Position numbers and translations under genes: made by a program. A stretch of DNA of 64,000 nt from Odontocerum albicorne (lineage: Eukaryota > Arthropoda > Insecta > Trichoptera > Odontoceridae): positions 44,593,601 to 44,657,600 of the forward strand of contig OX463848.1 of assembly GCA_949825065.1 (NCBI GenBank). The letters are read 5' to 3'. How positions within the stretch are numbered: position 1 is the stretch's first letter; each line of letters opens with the position of its first letter. The notes beneath the pieces were generated by a model. That model searched no databases. It was not told where the DNA came from and worked only from the letters and a program-made list of their open reading frames with translations. This document shows, piece by piece, positions 37,201 through 46,226 of the stretch.

Positions 37201-40200
37201 CACCGTAGAGGAAATGGAAGGCACGGTGCAAGACTCCAAGAAGTCCGGCTGTTTGGATGTGTCCATCTCTCATTGCTCTAAATTGGAGACCATCCACGAG
37301 AATACTTTTAGTGGAATTAAATTGTGTCATGTAAGTAATGGACAAAGATATCAAAAAAGTTTTTAAAAAATCCAAAATATCAACTGCTCTCGAATAAAAA
37401 ACTATTTATAAAACTAATTTTTACACGTTTAGCGTGTGTCCTAGTAGGACGTGCTGATGATGTTGATGTTGACATCTCTGTATTCGCTTTAGTCGAATTC
37501 TGTGTTCCTTTTCGTTCGGGGTCATCAATTTAGCGGGATGCTTAATTTGATACGTCGTGATGATTTTGATTTGTTTGTATTTAAAATAAAATACGTCGAT
37601 TCAGGAATGCGGGAAGTGAGAGTGAATAATCAATAAATAGTAAACAGCGATGAATGGTCAAGTGAATAATAACAAGTGCCTTTTATTCATCGATAAGTAG
37701 GTATATATAGAATTTCAGAACGGGACACGTGACTGCGTCCGCGGTATATTTCGGTCTCACTCCTGCGCGTGCTGAGGTGGTCGCAAGCGCTGCGGATACT
37801 ACAGTGGGTAGGATATTTATTGTCGAAACGGCGAGACGGCGTGATATGTTCTCTTTCTACCTTGGAATGCGATGTAAATATTATTTGCGTGTAAACAGTG
37901 TTGACGTTTCTAGTATGCGACAATTGTACATATCCAGAGGTTGATTCATCGGTCGTTGACCCTGCATGTTGACAATATTTTAGGGACGTGGGTACCCTAC
38001 ACACGGTTAACACATTTGATGAAGATTTATAGTTCCCTCTGTAAAAGGTTCGAAGCTCTTTCTTAAAATAATATTATAATATCGCCTGTTGAGAATCATA
38101 GTGGCGAAACTACAAAAAAATAAATCTTCGAGTTAAGACTTCCAAATGGCACTAAAATGACTCCTTTTTTACGTGCGTAAGTGGCGAAAGAATTTCAACT
38201 CCTTGACGCTTCAAGGAGTTGAAATATACTTTCGCCACTTACGCACGTAAAAAATGAGTAATTTTAGTGCATTTTGGAATACTTAACTCGAAAATTTATT
38301 TTTTGGAGTTTCGCCACTATGATTCTCAACAGGCGATATAACAATAAGTTTTAATTTTACAGAATACTGTAAAATTAAAATATTTAAATATTATATTAAC
38401 TGCTATTTTTATACTAATGTGTAGAGCAGGGGTGGGCAAATATTTTTACTAATGTGTAGAGCAGGGGTGGGCCAATCTTTTCGTTGTCGGGCCACATTGG
38501 ACGTGGTTTTTTGGCCACGGGCCACAATGGCATACCTGTGGTTCGTGTTCACTGGTGCGGTAAATCCTGCTACGACCCCCCCCTCCCACCCCGCCACATT
38601 TTGCAAGTAAAAAATTGTATCAATGCAAAATTAAATAAACTCACACTATCAGAGTCAAACATAGAAATTGGTGCCTCACTATTATTTTTAAATTTTTCTT
38701 GCCAGGTGTAGTGTAAGCCTCATTAAAATTTCATGGTCAATAGTGCCCAGGTAAAAGAATTTAAAGAACATACCAACTGTCTTGACTACATTTAAATTTG
38801 TTATTCCATTCAGATTGTTGGTTAATAAGAAAATCTTAGTATAAGTTTGTTCTGGACTGTCTGTCAGTAATAATATGTGTTCCGGACTGTCTGCCAGTAA
38901 TAATATTGCTTTCTGACAATTTATTACTACACATATCCCTCGTTTTACGTGATTTTAGTAAAATTTCTTAACTAGAAATAACACAAAATAAATTGAAAAA
39001 AGTAACCTAAAAATGGTTAGTTAAAATATTATTAATTTTATGTTCAACCAGAAGGCCTACTATACATTGCTTATTCCTTTAAATCAGGTAATGAATCAAC
39101 TGAGTTTGGCTCAATATTTTCCTTGTCTTGAAAGCTCTGGATTGGCCGATGGATGATTTTAATTTTTTTATGAAAAAAATTATCAAGATTTGACGGGGAG
39201 CATTTTTCTGATCTCTAAAAATCTTTGTAACAAATTAACAGAGCTCTGAAGTTCCCTGACAACTTTGGTACATGTATCTATATTTGCATCAATCTCTTTT
39301 ATAGTCTTTATTGCACTATTAATGTGCTGAAATAACTCCACCATATAAAATAAAATAAATAAATAAATATTAGGTTTATTGACAGCAACATAGTATGTAC
39401 AAGATCACACCTGAATAACACTTCTAAAACACATAAATTGCAGACAATACATCAGACACAGAAGCTATCAAAAGGTCTGGGCTCATCTAATAGCATCGCC
39501 TCGGCCAAAATACACCCCACCAATATAGGGCGAACCCAGCCACGGGGACACCAGATGTTTTTCAGCCCACACCCTTAAACACGTAGAAACAGGAATATAT
39601 ACAAAAAAATAAACACAGAAAATAAATATAGTAGATGACAAAAAAAGAAAAAAAAAAACATTCAAGAGAGAGTACACCAAAAGGTCCGGGCTCATCCCAC
39701 AAACATTTCCACGGCCGAGATACACCCCACCAATGTAGGGCGAGCCCGACCGCAAGGGCATCAGGGGGCTTCCATCCCACACCCCCGCATATCTAGATTA
39801 AAGAATAAATATAATAAAAAAGAAAAAAAAAAACAAAAACGTATGGCAGAAAACAAAATAAAAAGTAAACCCACATATACCACCTCAGGTTAACTGTCAG
39901 CAAGAACGAGGAAAAAAAAAAAAAGAAGAGAAAAGCCTCAACGGAGTCCAAATTTTACATAATGACAAATGGGAAGTAAGATAGTTGAGACAACATTGAA
40001 ATAGTTAGGCAGTAATACATTGAAATAGATATGCAGTTTTAAAAGAATTAATGAGGAAATGACGCGTTATATGTTACAAGAAAATAAAGATACCCATTAC
40101 TTTCTTATTCTTCTTGAATAAGGGATTTAAACCCCCTATATATGAAAGATCAAGTGTGAGTAGAGAAGGAAAAAAGTCCAATAAATTTTATCAAAAATGT

Positions 40201-43200
40201 GTTTTCGTGTTTCCCACGTGTTTCATCAATTATGTCAGATTTTCAGAAAATGCCTTTTCTACTGTTGTGTCATATTTGTGAATTAAATATTTGTCTGCGT
40301 GTGTATAGAGTAAGATGTCTCGATATTAGAGTTATATCGATCGAGTGACGAGATATTACTTTGAATCAAAATAAAATAATAAACACCACAGCCATCTTTT
40401 GAACAGAAGACAATACTAGGCATAGACAATTATAACTTTACTTTTTTATTGTTTTATTCCAGGTAGATAGCTTAGAGTCAAAAAAAATTCTTCACTTTGA
40501 AAGATTTATTTATTTATTTATTTAATTAACGACACAACAGTGTCTTTATATACAAATGAACATGTGACAGGTTATACAAGTACTTAAAATTATTGACAAA
40601 TAATACAACTTTATCTTAAACTTACATGAAGATACAAAAAGCAGTAGAATAAATTACAGTCAACGTTTTAAAATTATTTAATAATCTTTGAGAATTTTGT
40701 GGGAATTTTATGGATATATATTGAGATATAGAAAACGCATGGCCTCATTAGTGGAACGAGATGCAAGTTGCTTTGCAGAATTAAAAGCTTCGCAGGGTTA
40801 CTGAACTCCAGAGGCAAAATATTGTCCTTAATATTTGGTTTGTATTACGTTATTTATATTAATAAAGGAGAGCACAAAGTTAGTAGCTATTTCTAAATAT
40901 TGTTGTAATATTCTGGCGAATACTATATATACTTATATTAAAAATATCTAAATTGTTGCAAAACTCGTTTCCAAGTCTTTGCATACGAATTATAGAGGAG
41001 TTGATTTTATAGTTAGTATAACAATTTTCGGTATAAAAGGGATTGAGCTGTCTTGTGGATCTAGTGGGGATACGAAATGAAATACTTGCGAGTAAGTGAG
41101 GTGCATCAATCACTGAGTGAATGATTTTGTATAGCAGTACTATATCGGCTGTTTTTCTTCTGTCACACAGCTTCAAGAGTTTCCCTGCATTTAATAAGTT
41201 GGGATAATTTCTTTCTTCATGCGGTATTCCATGTTTAAAATTTATGAATCTTAGAAATTTGTTTTGTACAATATTCTTACAATAATTTCTCATTATGTTC
41301 AGATGGATATCAGCTACAACAACCTGAAGAACTTGTCAGCGGAGGTGGCAGACTGGAGCTTTGCAGTACGAGGCATAAACCTGCAAGGCAACCCCTGGGA
41401 CTGTCAGTGCAGCCTGCAGTGGCTGCTAGATCAGCTGTTGGATGATCTCTACAGCAATCATCAGCTGTACCTGAATGAGTTGAGGTACTTTTACATCTAA
41501 TACAGCTTCTCAAAAATTGATTGTAATAGTCAGTTAATTTGAAATTCAGGGTACTAAATTTCACAAAAAAAATTTAATTACTAATTACACGATTACTAAA
41601 AAACAAGGATTTGCGTGGCACGTCCCAACAGCTGGAAACATTGTGTGTCTAAGATTCATTTTCAACCTACGAAAGTACGATCATATGACTTCATACCAGA
41701 AGGCATTGAACTGGTTGAATGTTAGAAATAGACGCCAAATTCACATGCTGTCTCTATTGTATAATATCCCGCCACCCCCTCTTATCTCGCCGAAAATTTT
41801 CAGCGTCTTTCCAATCATGGATTAGCGCTACGCTCAAACATTGTTTATTGACCTTTCCAGTTCACCGCTCCTCTTTTTTTACGTCGTCCTTTACTGTCTA
41901 TGCAGTGAGACTCTGGAATCAGTTACAAACCAATATAAGACTCGCTCCGTCCTTGGCATGCTTTAAGAAGCGACTGAAAAAACTCTTAATTTCTAGTCAG
42001 TAAAATAACGTGTTTCATTCCTGATTTTTCTTTTCCTTTCCTCTCCACCATCCCTTCTTTACCTTTTGATTGATGATATCTCACTTTATATGAAAAATAA
42101 TGATCGGGTGATTGTCCGTCTTTGTGGGATTCGTGGGCATATGTTCACGTATATGTTTATGGATTTCGTGGGGATGGATAGTCATTTGAATGATTTTTGC
42201 GACCACGTAACTTGCATCATTTACTTTTGTCTGGTTGGTTGGAAGAGATTGCCGCCTGGCAACAAGCCCGCTCCGTATTGCAATAAAAGTGTTAAATAAA
42301 GAAATAAACATTGCTGCTTTTTTTCTAACTGTTATAATTATAAAATAAGGACAATTTATGAAAGTCCTATTGATACAAAATGTGTTTATAGGAGTAGAAA
42401 GTAGTTAACCCTATGAATATTTCATATAAAAGAACCGTTTCATAACAGTTCAGAAAATAGTCTAAAACAGTTAATAGCTTCTCCTTCTTCCTCTTCTTGG
42501 TCTAGGTCGTATGACCTGTTTGTGATGGTGCGCTGTCCTAGGATGATGACGTCCAGCTGTCCTTCAACCTTTTCAGCGACCTTCCTGGTAATCTCCTGCT
42601 ACTACGATTTTCAATCTTAGCGATTTTTGGCAGTCTTGTATCCTCCATGCGATCCACATGATCCCTCCAGAAGCGCCTTCTGCTTCTTCCCCACCTCACT
42701 GTGTCTCCAACACCACAGACAGACCTTATCGTCTCATTTCTGATCCGATCTCTAAGAGTTCTGCCTGCGATGGAGCGTAGGGTTTTCATTTCCGCCACTC
42801 TGAGAAGGTTTTTTGCCCTGTTGGTATCACCTCTCACTTCTATTCCATATGTCATGATGGGGCGGACGCATGTCTTATATATCCTGACCTTACTTTCGGT
42901 TAGCATGTGTTTGTTTCTCCATATTAGTGTCCTGCAGGCAGCCAGCCAAAGCTGTCGCTTTATTAGTTTGTGTTCATACTTCACTATACAGGTCACTGTT
43001 GCTGGAGATCTCTACACCTAGGTAAGTGAATCGCATGACTTGCTCGATGGGTACATTATCGATGATCAGTTTGCATCTGAGTGGCTCTTTTGATATTGTT
43101 AAGCACTTTGTTTTATTGACAGAAATCATCATATTGTATTTCTTAGAAGCAAGGTGAAATTTGTAGAGCATTCTCTGGAGATCATCTTCGTTTTCTGCTA

Positions 43201-46200
43201 ATATTGCAGCATCATCGGCATAACACACTATACTGATCAATTTATTTCCCATTTTGTAACCCAGGCCATGCAACTATGGAAAGCATTCTTCAAAATAACT
43301 ACAGTATGAAGATAAATAAAGACAAAACAAAGCTGCTGACTGTAGGCCGAGCGCAGCACCAGATGAGAATAGTGATGTCGGGTAAACCACTAAAGAACAC
43401 CGAGGAGTTTGTCTACCTCGGGAGCAAAATAACATGGGACGGTCGGTCCAAGAGCGAGGTCGACAGCCGTATACATCAGGCTAGACTTGCATTTAATAAA
43501 AGGTCGAAAATAATAGAATCAAATAATATAGACCTAAAACTGAGAATACTCCTCATCAAGACCTATGTATGGAGTATCTTGATGTACGGCTGCGAGACAT
43601 GGTGCCTATCCGAAAGAGATAGACGAAGACTAGAGGCTTTTGAGATGTGGTCCTATAGAAGACTATTAGGAATTTCCTGGAGAGACCGCATCACAAATGA
43701 AGAGGTTCTCCAACGAATCGAAGGAGGAAGGCACCTGCTCAGGATCCTGTCCGAAAGGCGTGCAAGATGGATCGGTCATATAATACGACAAGAGGGCCTC
43801 TTGCATGCCATAATGGAGGGTATGACCGAGGGGACAAACTCTAGGGGACGCCCACGCCGAGAGTACCTGGAGGACCTGTTGGTGGACGTGCGCTGCTCAA
43901 CATATACAGACTTAAAAAGAGCCGCACAGGACAGGGGGGAATGGAGGAGAAGAGTTCAAATTGCTGCAAACCAGTCTTAGGACTGCAACCACGGAAAGGA
44001 ACCCAGGCCAAAAGAAGTCACCTCCTCTATGATTCTATCCATAATAGTGTTAAACAGGAATGGGCTGAGACTGTCTCCCTGTTTGATACCGGTTGCAGTG
44101 GACATCTCTTTTGTTAGGTCTCCGTTTGCCTTGATTCGTGTCTTCCCATTCTTGTTAGTACTTTGAATGGTTTTAATTATTGATGCAGGAACTTTGTACT
44201 CTCTCTCATTATGTTAATGACATCCTCCAGCAGAACTTGGTCAAAAGCCTTAGTCAAGTCCACAAAACAGTTAATAGCTAATAGTTAATAATATTTAAAT
44301 ATTTAATGAATAAAGAATATGAATAATAAAAATCATTTATTTCTTACAGATGCAATACACCGCGATCCCTGCATGGCCTGAGACTGGTGCACTGGTACAA
44401 CAGGAGCAATAAAGCTTTCTGCGATGGGAACAGTAATTATAATCGGCAGATATCCCAATATAATGTATGTCATATCTTCATTTTGCTTACAATAAGATTT
44501 CTGTATTACAATAATGCAGATTTTTTTTTCTCAGAATCTACAGCGGAAATGTTTTGAGTAAAAATTGAAAATTGTTTTGCGCATTTGTGAACCTTGAAAA
44601 AGAAAATGACTTAGTTAACAGGAAGAAGTTACGAGACATGTAAGAAGGTTATGTAGTGAATGGCGAACTCACTGAAAAAGTTATGTCCTTATATAAAGAA
44701 AGCATGACAACAGCAAAACATGACAAAGCATTGTCATGATTAAACATATTACTGAATGGTTTTGCATTAAAAAAGGTATGAAGCAAAGACATGTGATATA
44801 TATTATTTAGCAACAGTGGTGCGTATAAACTTGTACGTTATGTGCTAACTGTTATAATGTCTACATAGGAAAAACAGGAAGATATTTTGAAAAGAGATTC
44901 CGTCAACACAAATCCGCCTTAACAAATCCTCTAATTTATTCTGAAATGGCTAATCATTGTCACCGTGAAAACCATACATTTTCTACCGATGATGCCAAAT
45001 TCTTACATATCAAATAAATTTACTAATGAATACTACTTAATGTTATATCTTCATGACGCAAAATGCGTATGCTCCGCAGTCTCTTTTCATACTGGCTTTC
45101 AAATTGGGAAGTAGCGTTTTTTTAATGCTTTATTGAAATTTGATGTAATTTAAGTATGTTCACCAACCAGCACGAAATACTTGTCAAGCTGGTTGTTGAA
45201 CATACAGTTCAAACAACCAGTTTGAAAAATTCGTGAAAATTCCACAAACTTTCGCGAGCAAGAATAAGCCAGTTCTGACTCATCATTGCCATTGTCCCAA
45301 AATATATTGGTTAAAAAAAAAGAGACGCATTGTACAACTCAAAATTAGTTACGAAAACACCTGCTGTAACAAGTTATTTTTAATGGTCTTATAAATGTCT
45401 ATCTCAAAAATATCATTACTCAGGTGTACGGTACGGGTACAAAGAACTGTATCATAGGCAAATGGCTGCTGCGCATTGCTCGGAGAATTAAGGTCGATTC
45501 CAAAGGCGTAGATCGTTGAGAGAAGGTAGCGGGGTGAAGAGATTCGTCGATCCGAGATTCGGCAGGTTGTAGCAGGTCTCAAGTAAAACACAGTAGGTAG
45601 AGTGTACTGAGAATAAGTAGTGAATTTATTTTGAAAGGGACCCATCTTATGAACGGTCAATCGGTCATCGCAAGCGCCATTTTCCGCCACTGCCTGCGCT
45701 TACACCTTGCGAAATACCACAATTTTCGGGAGTTTGCGCAAATGCAGAGGCCGGCCAGCCAGCGATATAGTCTCGACGACCGTCCATAAGTCTACATTTC
45801 CATTGCGGTCGCGACAACGCACGGACCCAAACAAACATAAATATTTACATACAAAATCGCCAAAAATACCAAATAACATCAAATTTACATGTCAAATTAT
45901 AACCAAATATCTACACATATTAAGGGTGACGCATACGTCCGATATAACAGAGTTTAATAGTATTTTTAATGTTTCAGCTGGAAAGCTCAATACAAAATGA
46001 AAACAACTTGGGCGGAATGTTTAGCTCTGGCTCAGCGATTGGAATTCTAGCAGCTATCGCTGTGGGCTCTGTACTGGTCATAGGCCTCATAGTGTACCTG
46101 GTGCGAGGCAAGTATCGGCACGATTACAGAGTACGTCAAGTAATGCAGAGGAGGAGACAGACCATGAAAGATGCCCAACATTTCAACAAATTGACCACGG

Positions 46201-46226
46201 ATGAGAATAATCCCCTGAAACTATGA
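24897..46226 (+). CDS. Leucine-rich-repeat single-pass membrane protein, seven coding exons, 673 aa
   Basis: The exons are 24897-25231, 30304-30768, 32165-32432, 36923-37330, 41303-41484, 44350-44464 and 45978-46226. They total 2022 nt and join in frame at every GT-AG junction. Domain order: signal peptide (about 1-30), cysteine-rich N-cap (about 48-75), roughly 13 LRRs of the LxxLxLSxNxL type (about 115-515), LRRCT cap (NPWDCQCSLQWL, then RCNTPRSLHG, about 520-580), transmembrane helix (about 612-633) and a 40-residue basic cytoplasmic tail with no TIR or kinase domain. LRR ectodomains usually bind extracellular ligands or mediate adhesion. Which one applies here cannot be told. No orthologue name is recognised. 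Introns are packed with transposons and arrays, but no exon is interrupted. Confidence 0.93.
25600..25700 (-). repeat. tRNA-like SINE fragment in intron 1
   Basis: Has cttggaatcgaacctgagac, the complement of a B-box-like ggttcgattcc. Only this part is recognisable. Confidence 0.4.
25755..26115 (+). pseudogene. Mariner transposase N-terminal fragment in intron 1
   Basis: The frame reads MEQNKLFDALYANQKM, then SDCVCQMWFKIFLNGD and GVPITTDDDQIKGLIENNQH, then after a stop EIVEISKIFNTTVRVAISHL. This is the HTH half of a mariner transposase (WFxxFxxGD then S-G-x-P and the second HTH). No catalytic domain follows. A related scrap lies at 31226. Confidence 0.8.
26170..26908. repeat. 38-bp tandem array (about 19 copies) in intron 1
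   Basis: The unit is cagtacatacacatagttct followed by acaatacatattacatac. Variants (tatacaca, aaacat, aagcat, cgagta) recur at regular spacing, pointing to multi-unit duplication. Confidence 0.95.
26909..27600. other. Intron 1 sequence without clear identity
   Basis: A short plus-strand stretch near 27190-27320 reads RTSKLQKLSHNAALLNRFG and continues for some 20 residues, so it may be a transposon relic. The family was not recognised. Confidence 0.35.
27616..28067. mobile_element. hAT-type non-autonomous element (452 bp), TSD GAATAGAC
   Basis: The ends are cagggatgggcaaacg and, at the right, tttgcccacgtctg. A perfect 8-bp duplication gaatagac lies on both sides (27608-27615, 28068-28075). 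The subterminal segments gagccacattct and gagccgcattt are mutual counterparts. 8-bp TSDs and CAGGG-type ends are typical of hAT elements. No transposase is encoded. Confidence 0.88.
28130..28470. repeat. Degenerate repeat of cgggattttatagtaa-type units
   Basis: Units such as acaccaaaacagaatatgt and tgggattttatagtaataa recur every 55-65 bases with many changes, and continue at 29044-29120 beyond an inserted element. Confidence 0.65.
28474..29043. mobile_element. 570-bp element with ctcattcgcgtcgggt inverted ends, TSD ATAA
   Basis: The left end is ctcattcgcgtcgggtcg and the right end is its complement acccgacgcgaatgag. ATAA lies on both sides (28470-28473, 29044-29047). It splits the degenerate array, which resumes at once. 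No coding potential. The superfamily is unknown. Confidence 0.75.
29128..29675 (-). mobile_element. MITE family A, copy 2
   Basis: Ends tatactagaaaaaatgtag and complement, with TA flanks and the same internal order as 2642-3211 but inverted (548 bp). Confidence 0.85.
29690..30020 (-). pseudogene. LINE family R ORF2 C-terminal fragment
   Basis: The minus strand encodes MTYSIDSRADTVRTKNLLRT-like sequence and LERTCIQNGGTK-type pieces, matching 54540-54790 (+) and 52646-52924 (-). It abuts MITE copy 2. Confidence 0.75.
30304..30768 (+). CDS. LRR gene exon 2: first block of leucine-rich repeats
   Basis: The acceptor ttgttttcag ends at 30303. It encodes about six LRRs, including LKCLRLSNNVISVV, LIGLDLSNNRLTEF, LEELDLSENQIISL and LKNLDLSFNKLKTI. 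The donor gtaagt is at 30769 in phase 2 (TT). A 47-bp tandem repeat starts only about 20 bases into the next intron. Confidence 0.93.
30789..30982. repeat. 47-bp tandem repeat (4 copies) at the start of intron 2
   Basis: The unit is ttggttgttacgaacacttg followed by tatattcttgtatcagttca and ctcaata. It starts about 20 bases after the exon 2 donor. Confidence 0.92.
31200..31425 (+). pseudogene. Mariner fragment
   Basis: Read with breaks it gives EIAKILKISRTTVHEYLIKF and a following FSREPDM, the second HTH and linker of a mariner transposase. It is related to the fragment at 25755, including the shared acctaaaaatacgaaatta-like block. Confidence 0.6.
31561..32100 (-). mobile_element. Fold-back mariner derivative, copy 1 (intron 2)
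   Basis: Long terminal inverted repeats of about 100 bp begin gtgttaacataagttgtgtc and include atgagcaccaaaagta. Minus-strand frames between them resemble the N-terminus of a mariner transposase (MECQVDESEHFRHL-like, then RPVDFHEDRLNHIIHEDP). No catalytic region. Related copies are at 32493 and 58246. Confidence 0.82.
32165..32432 (+). CDS. LRR gene exon 3: leucine-rich repeats
   Basis: The acceptor ttttctag ends at 32164. The first G completes Leu, then EFLNLSNNGIESI, LLHTLDLSYNSLSLL and VRYLDLSKNSLSNI follow. The donor gtaagt is at 32433 in phase 0. Two fold-back mariner derivatives lie immediately before and after this exon. Confidence 0.93.
32493..33008 (-). mobile_element. Fold-back mariner derivative, copy 2 (intron 3)
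   Basis: It has the same inverted ends. The minus-strand frame at 32834-32574 encodes MECQVDKSEHFRHLLLFAFN, then GNKAAKAARDIFKVYGEDAM and ALRWFFEF, an intact mariner first-HTH domain. The left inverted repeat is shortened. Confidence 0.82.
33205..35695. repeat. 39-bp tandem array, about 64 units, dimeric higher-order structure (intron 3)
   Basis: Two unit types alternate over most of the array: tgactaatttctatgctcat...cctgctggc and tgactaatttctgtgctcat...cctcctagc, giving a 77-78-bp dimer. Some dimers carry catagactg instead of catatactg. The minus-strand frames over it are periodic artefacts. Confidence 0.97.
35696..36392. repeat. 34-bp tandem array (about 20 copies), abutting the 39-bp array
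   Basis: The unit is tttaagtttggttcttgagc followed by atgggatatctcaa. It begins within about 15 bases of the end of the previous array although the units are unrelated. Confidence 0.96.
36620..36885 (+). pseudogene. LINE 3' end with (ttgaa)n tail, intron 3
   Basis: The segment at 36772 encodes MSWREITNTAQNRSEWRRLV and ASLCSIVEL then a stop, the terminal block of an APE-type LINE ORF2. It is followed by aattgaattgaattgaatt, a microsatellite-like tail. Confidence 0.75.
36923..37330 (+). CDS. LRR gene exon 4: leucine-rich repeats
   Basis: The acceptor cttttttgcag ends at 36922. It encodes YLNISNNMLSSL, LLVLDLSNNIFQEV and LEVLHLNGNPMRKL, then a less regular stretch rich in Glu and Ser, then CSKLETIHENTFSGIKLCH. 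The donor gtaagt is at 37331 in phase 0. Confidence 0.93.
37428..38000. mobile_element. Solo LTR family L, copy 2, TSD CACG (intron 4)
   Basis: 573 bp, closely similar along its length to 20921-21494. CACG lies on both sides (37424-37427, 38001-38004). The first bases are tttagcg instead of tgtagcg, a terminal mutation. No internal region. Confidence 0.88.
38083..38342. mobile_element. Near-perfect fold-back (hairpin) element, arms about 120 bp
   Basis: The left arm begins atatcgcctgttgagaatca and the right arm ends with its complement. The centre is cttgacgcttcaaggag with taagtggcgaaag flanks. Transcribed as part of intron 4 it would give a long stem. No coding potential. Confidence 0.85.
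38409..38620. mobile_element. hAT-type end fragment
   Basis: gtgtagagcaggggtgggc occurs twice 45 bases apart, followed by gggccacattggacgtgg and cacgggccacaatggc. CAGGGGTGGGC with nearby gggccac is typical of hAT termini. The right end was not found. Confidence 0.55.
39345..39565 (-). repeat. Dispersed module M, copy with retroelement-like tail
   Basis: Starts with an (aaat)n run and ggtttattgacagcaacata, then aaggtctgggctcatctaat and cggccaaaatacaccccacc. In reverse orientation this reads as a 3' end with AATAAA and an A/T-rich tail. Confidence 0.65.
39660..39790 (-). repeat. Dispersed module M, second copy in intron 4
   Basis: Contains aaggtccgggctcatcccac, cacggccgagatacacccca and tagggcgagcccgaccgca. 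It is in direct orientation to the copy at 39345, 200 bases away. Confidence 0.7.
40495..41293 (-). pseudogene. LINE (Jockey-like) ORF2 C-terminus and tail, intron 4
   Basis: The minus-strand frame 41293-40880 encodes CKNIVQNKFLRFINFKHGIP, then LKLCDRRKTADIVLLYKIIH and ISFRIPTRSTRQLNPF, a well-preserved 137-residue end of a LINE ORF2. The 3' UTR ends at about 40500 in an (aaat)n tail. The 5' truncation point lies just before the exon 5 acceptor. Confidence 0.85.
41303..41484 (+). CDS. LRR gene exon 5: last LRR and start of LRRCT
   Basis: The acceptor cattatgttcag ends at 41302. It encodes MDISYNNLKNLS, then the canonical LRRCT opening GNPWDCQCSLQWLLDQL. The donor gtactt at 41485 leaves phase 2 (AG). 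A truncated LINE on the opposite strand ends within about 10-30 bases of the acceptor. Confidence 0.92.
41600..42309 (+). mobile_element. LINE 3' end, copy 2 (same family as 11424), intron 5
   Basis: Encodes CLRFIFNLRKYDHMTSYQKA, then NRRQIHMLSLLYNI and, after a frameshift, VRLWNQLQTNIRLAPSLAC, followed by the same 3' UTR and tail as 11424-11944. This copy extends further 5'. Confidence 0.87.
42480..44263 (-). mobile_element. 5'-truncated LINE (family R) with 16-bp TSD, hosting a nested LINE
   Basis: The minus strand reads from 44263: VDLTKAFDQVLLEDVINIM, then ATGIKQGDSLSPFLFNTIMD and IIEEV. After the nested insert it continues GYKMGNKLISIVCYADDAAI, FTYLGVEI, YKTCVRPIMTYGIEVRGDT and RFWRDHVDRMED. 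One frameshift lies near 42985. It is flanked by aaaacagttaatagct at 42464-42479 and 44264-44279. Confidence 0.92.
43269..44000 (+). mobile_element. 5'-truncated LINE nested in the LINE at 42480, 10-bp TSD
   Basis: The plus-strand frame 43276-43980 is intact for 234 residues: NNYSMKINKDKTKLLTVGRA, VYLGSKITWDGRSKSEVD, LMYGCETWCLSERDRRRLEA and RWIGHIIRQEGL, then a basic end. acccaggcca lies on both sides (43259-43268, 44001-44010). The intact frame and sharp TSD suggest it is younger than its host. Confidence 0.93.
44350..44464 (+). CDS. LRR gene exon 6: rest of LRRCT
   Basis: The acceptor ttatttcttacag ends at 44349. The first A completes Arg, then CNTPRSLHGLRLVHWYNRS and FCDGN give the remaining two LRRCT cysteines. 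The donor gtatgt is at 44465 in phase 0. Confidence 0.92.
44812..45018 (+). pseudogene. Penelope-like GIY-YIG fragment, intron 6
   Basis: Broken frames give GKTGRYFEKRFRQHKSALTN and YSEMANHCHRENHTFSTDDA, closely matching the minus-strand nuclease at 9954-10301. The YIG part is disrupted. Confidence 0.82.
45423..45665. repeat. Dispersed repeat, copy 2 (pair with 6590), intron 6
   Basis: Contains acaaagaactgtatcatagg and aatggctgctgcgcattgc, then gagagaaggtagcggggtga, parallel to 6590-6790. Confidence 0.65.
45978..46226 (+). CDS. LRR gene exon 7: transmembrane helix, cytoplasmic tail and stop
   Basis: The acceptor taatgtttcag ends at 45977. After a short Ser/Asn-rich stalk the helix AIGILAAIAVGSVLVIGLIV is followed by the stop-transfer residues RGKYRHDYRVRQ and a basic tail ending NPLKL. 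The TGA is at 46224-46226. No signalling domain is present. Confidence 0.93.
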   Translation: MESSIQNENNLGGMFSSGSAIGILAAIAVGSVLVIGLIVYLVRGKYRHDYRVRQVMQRRRQTMKDAQHFNKLTTDENNPLKL

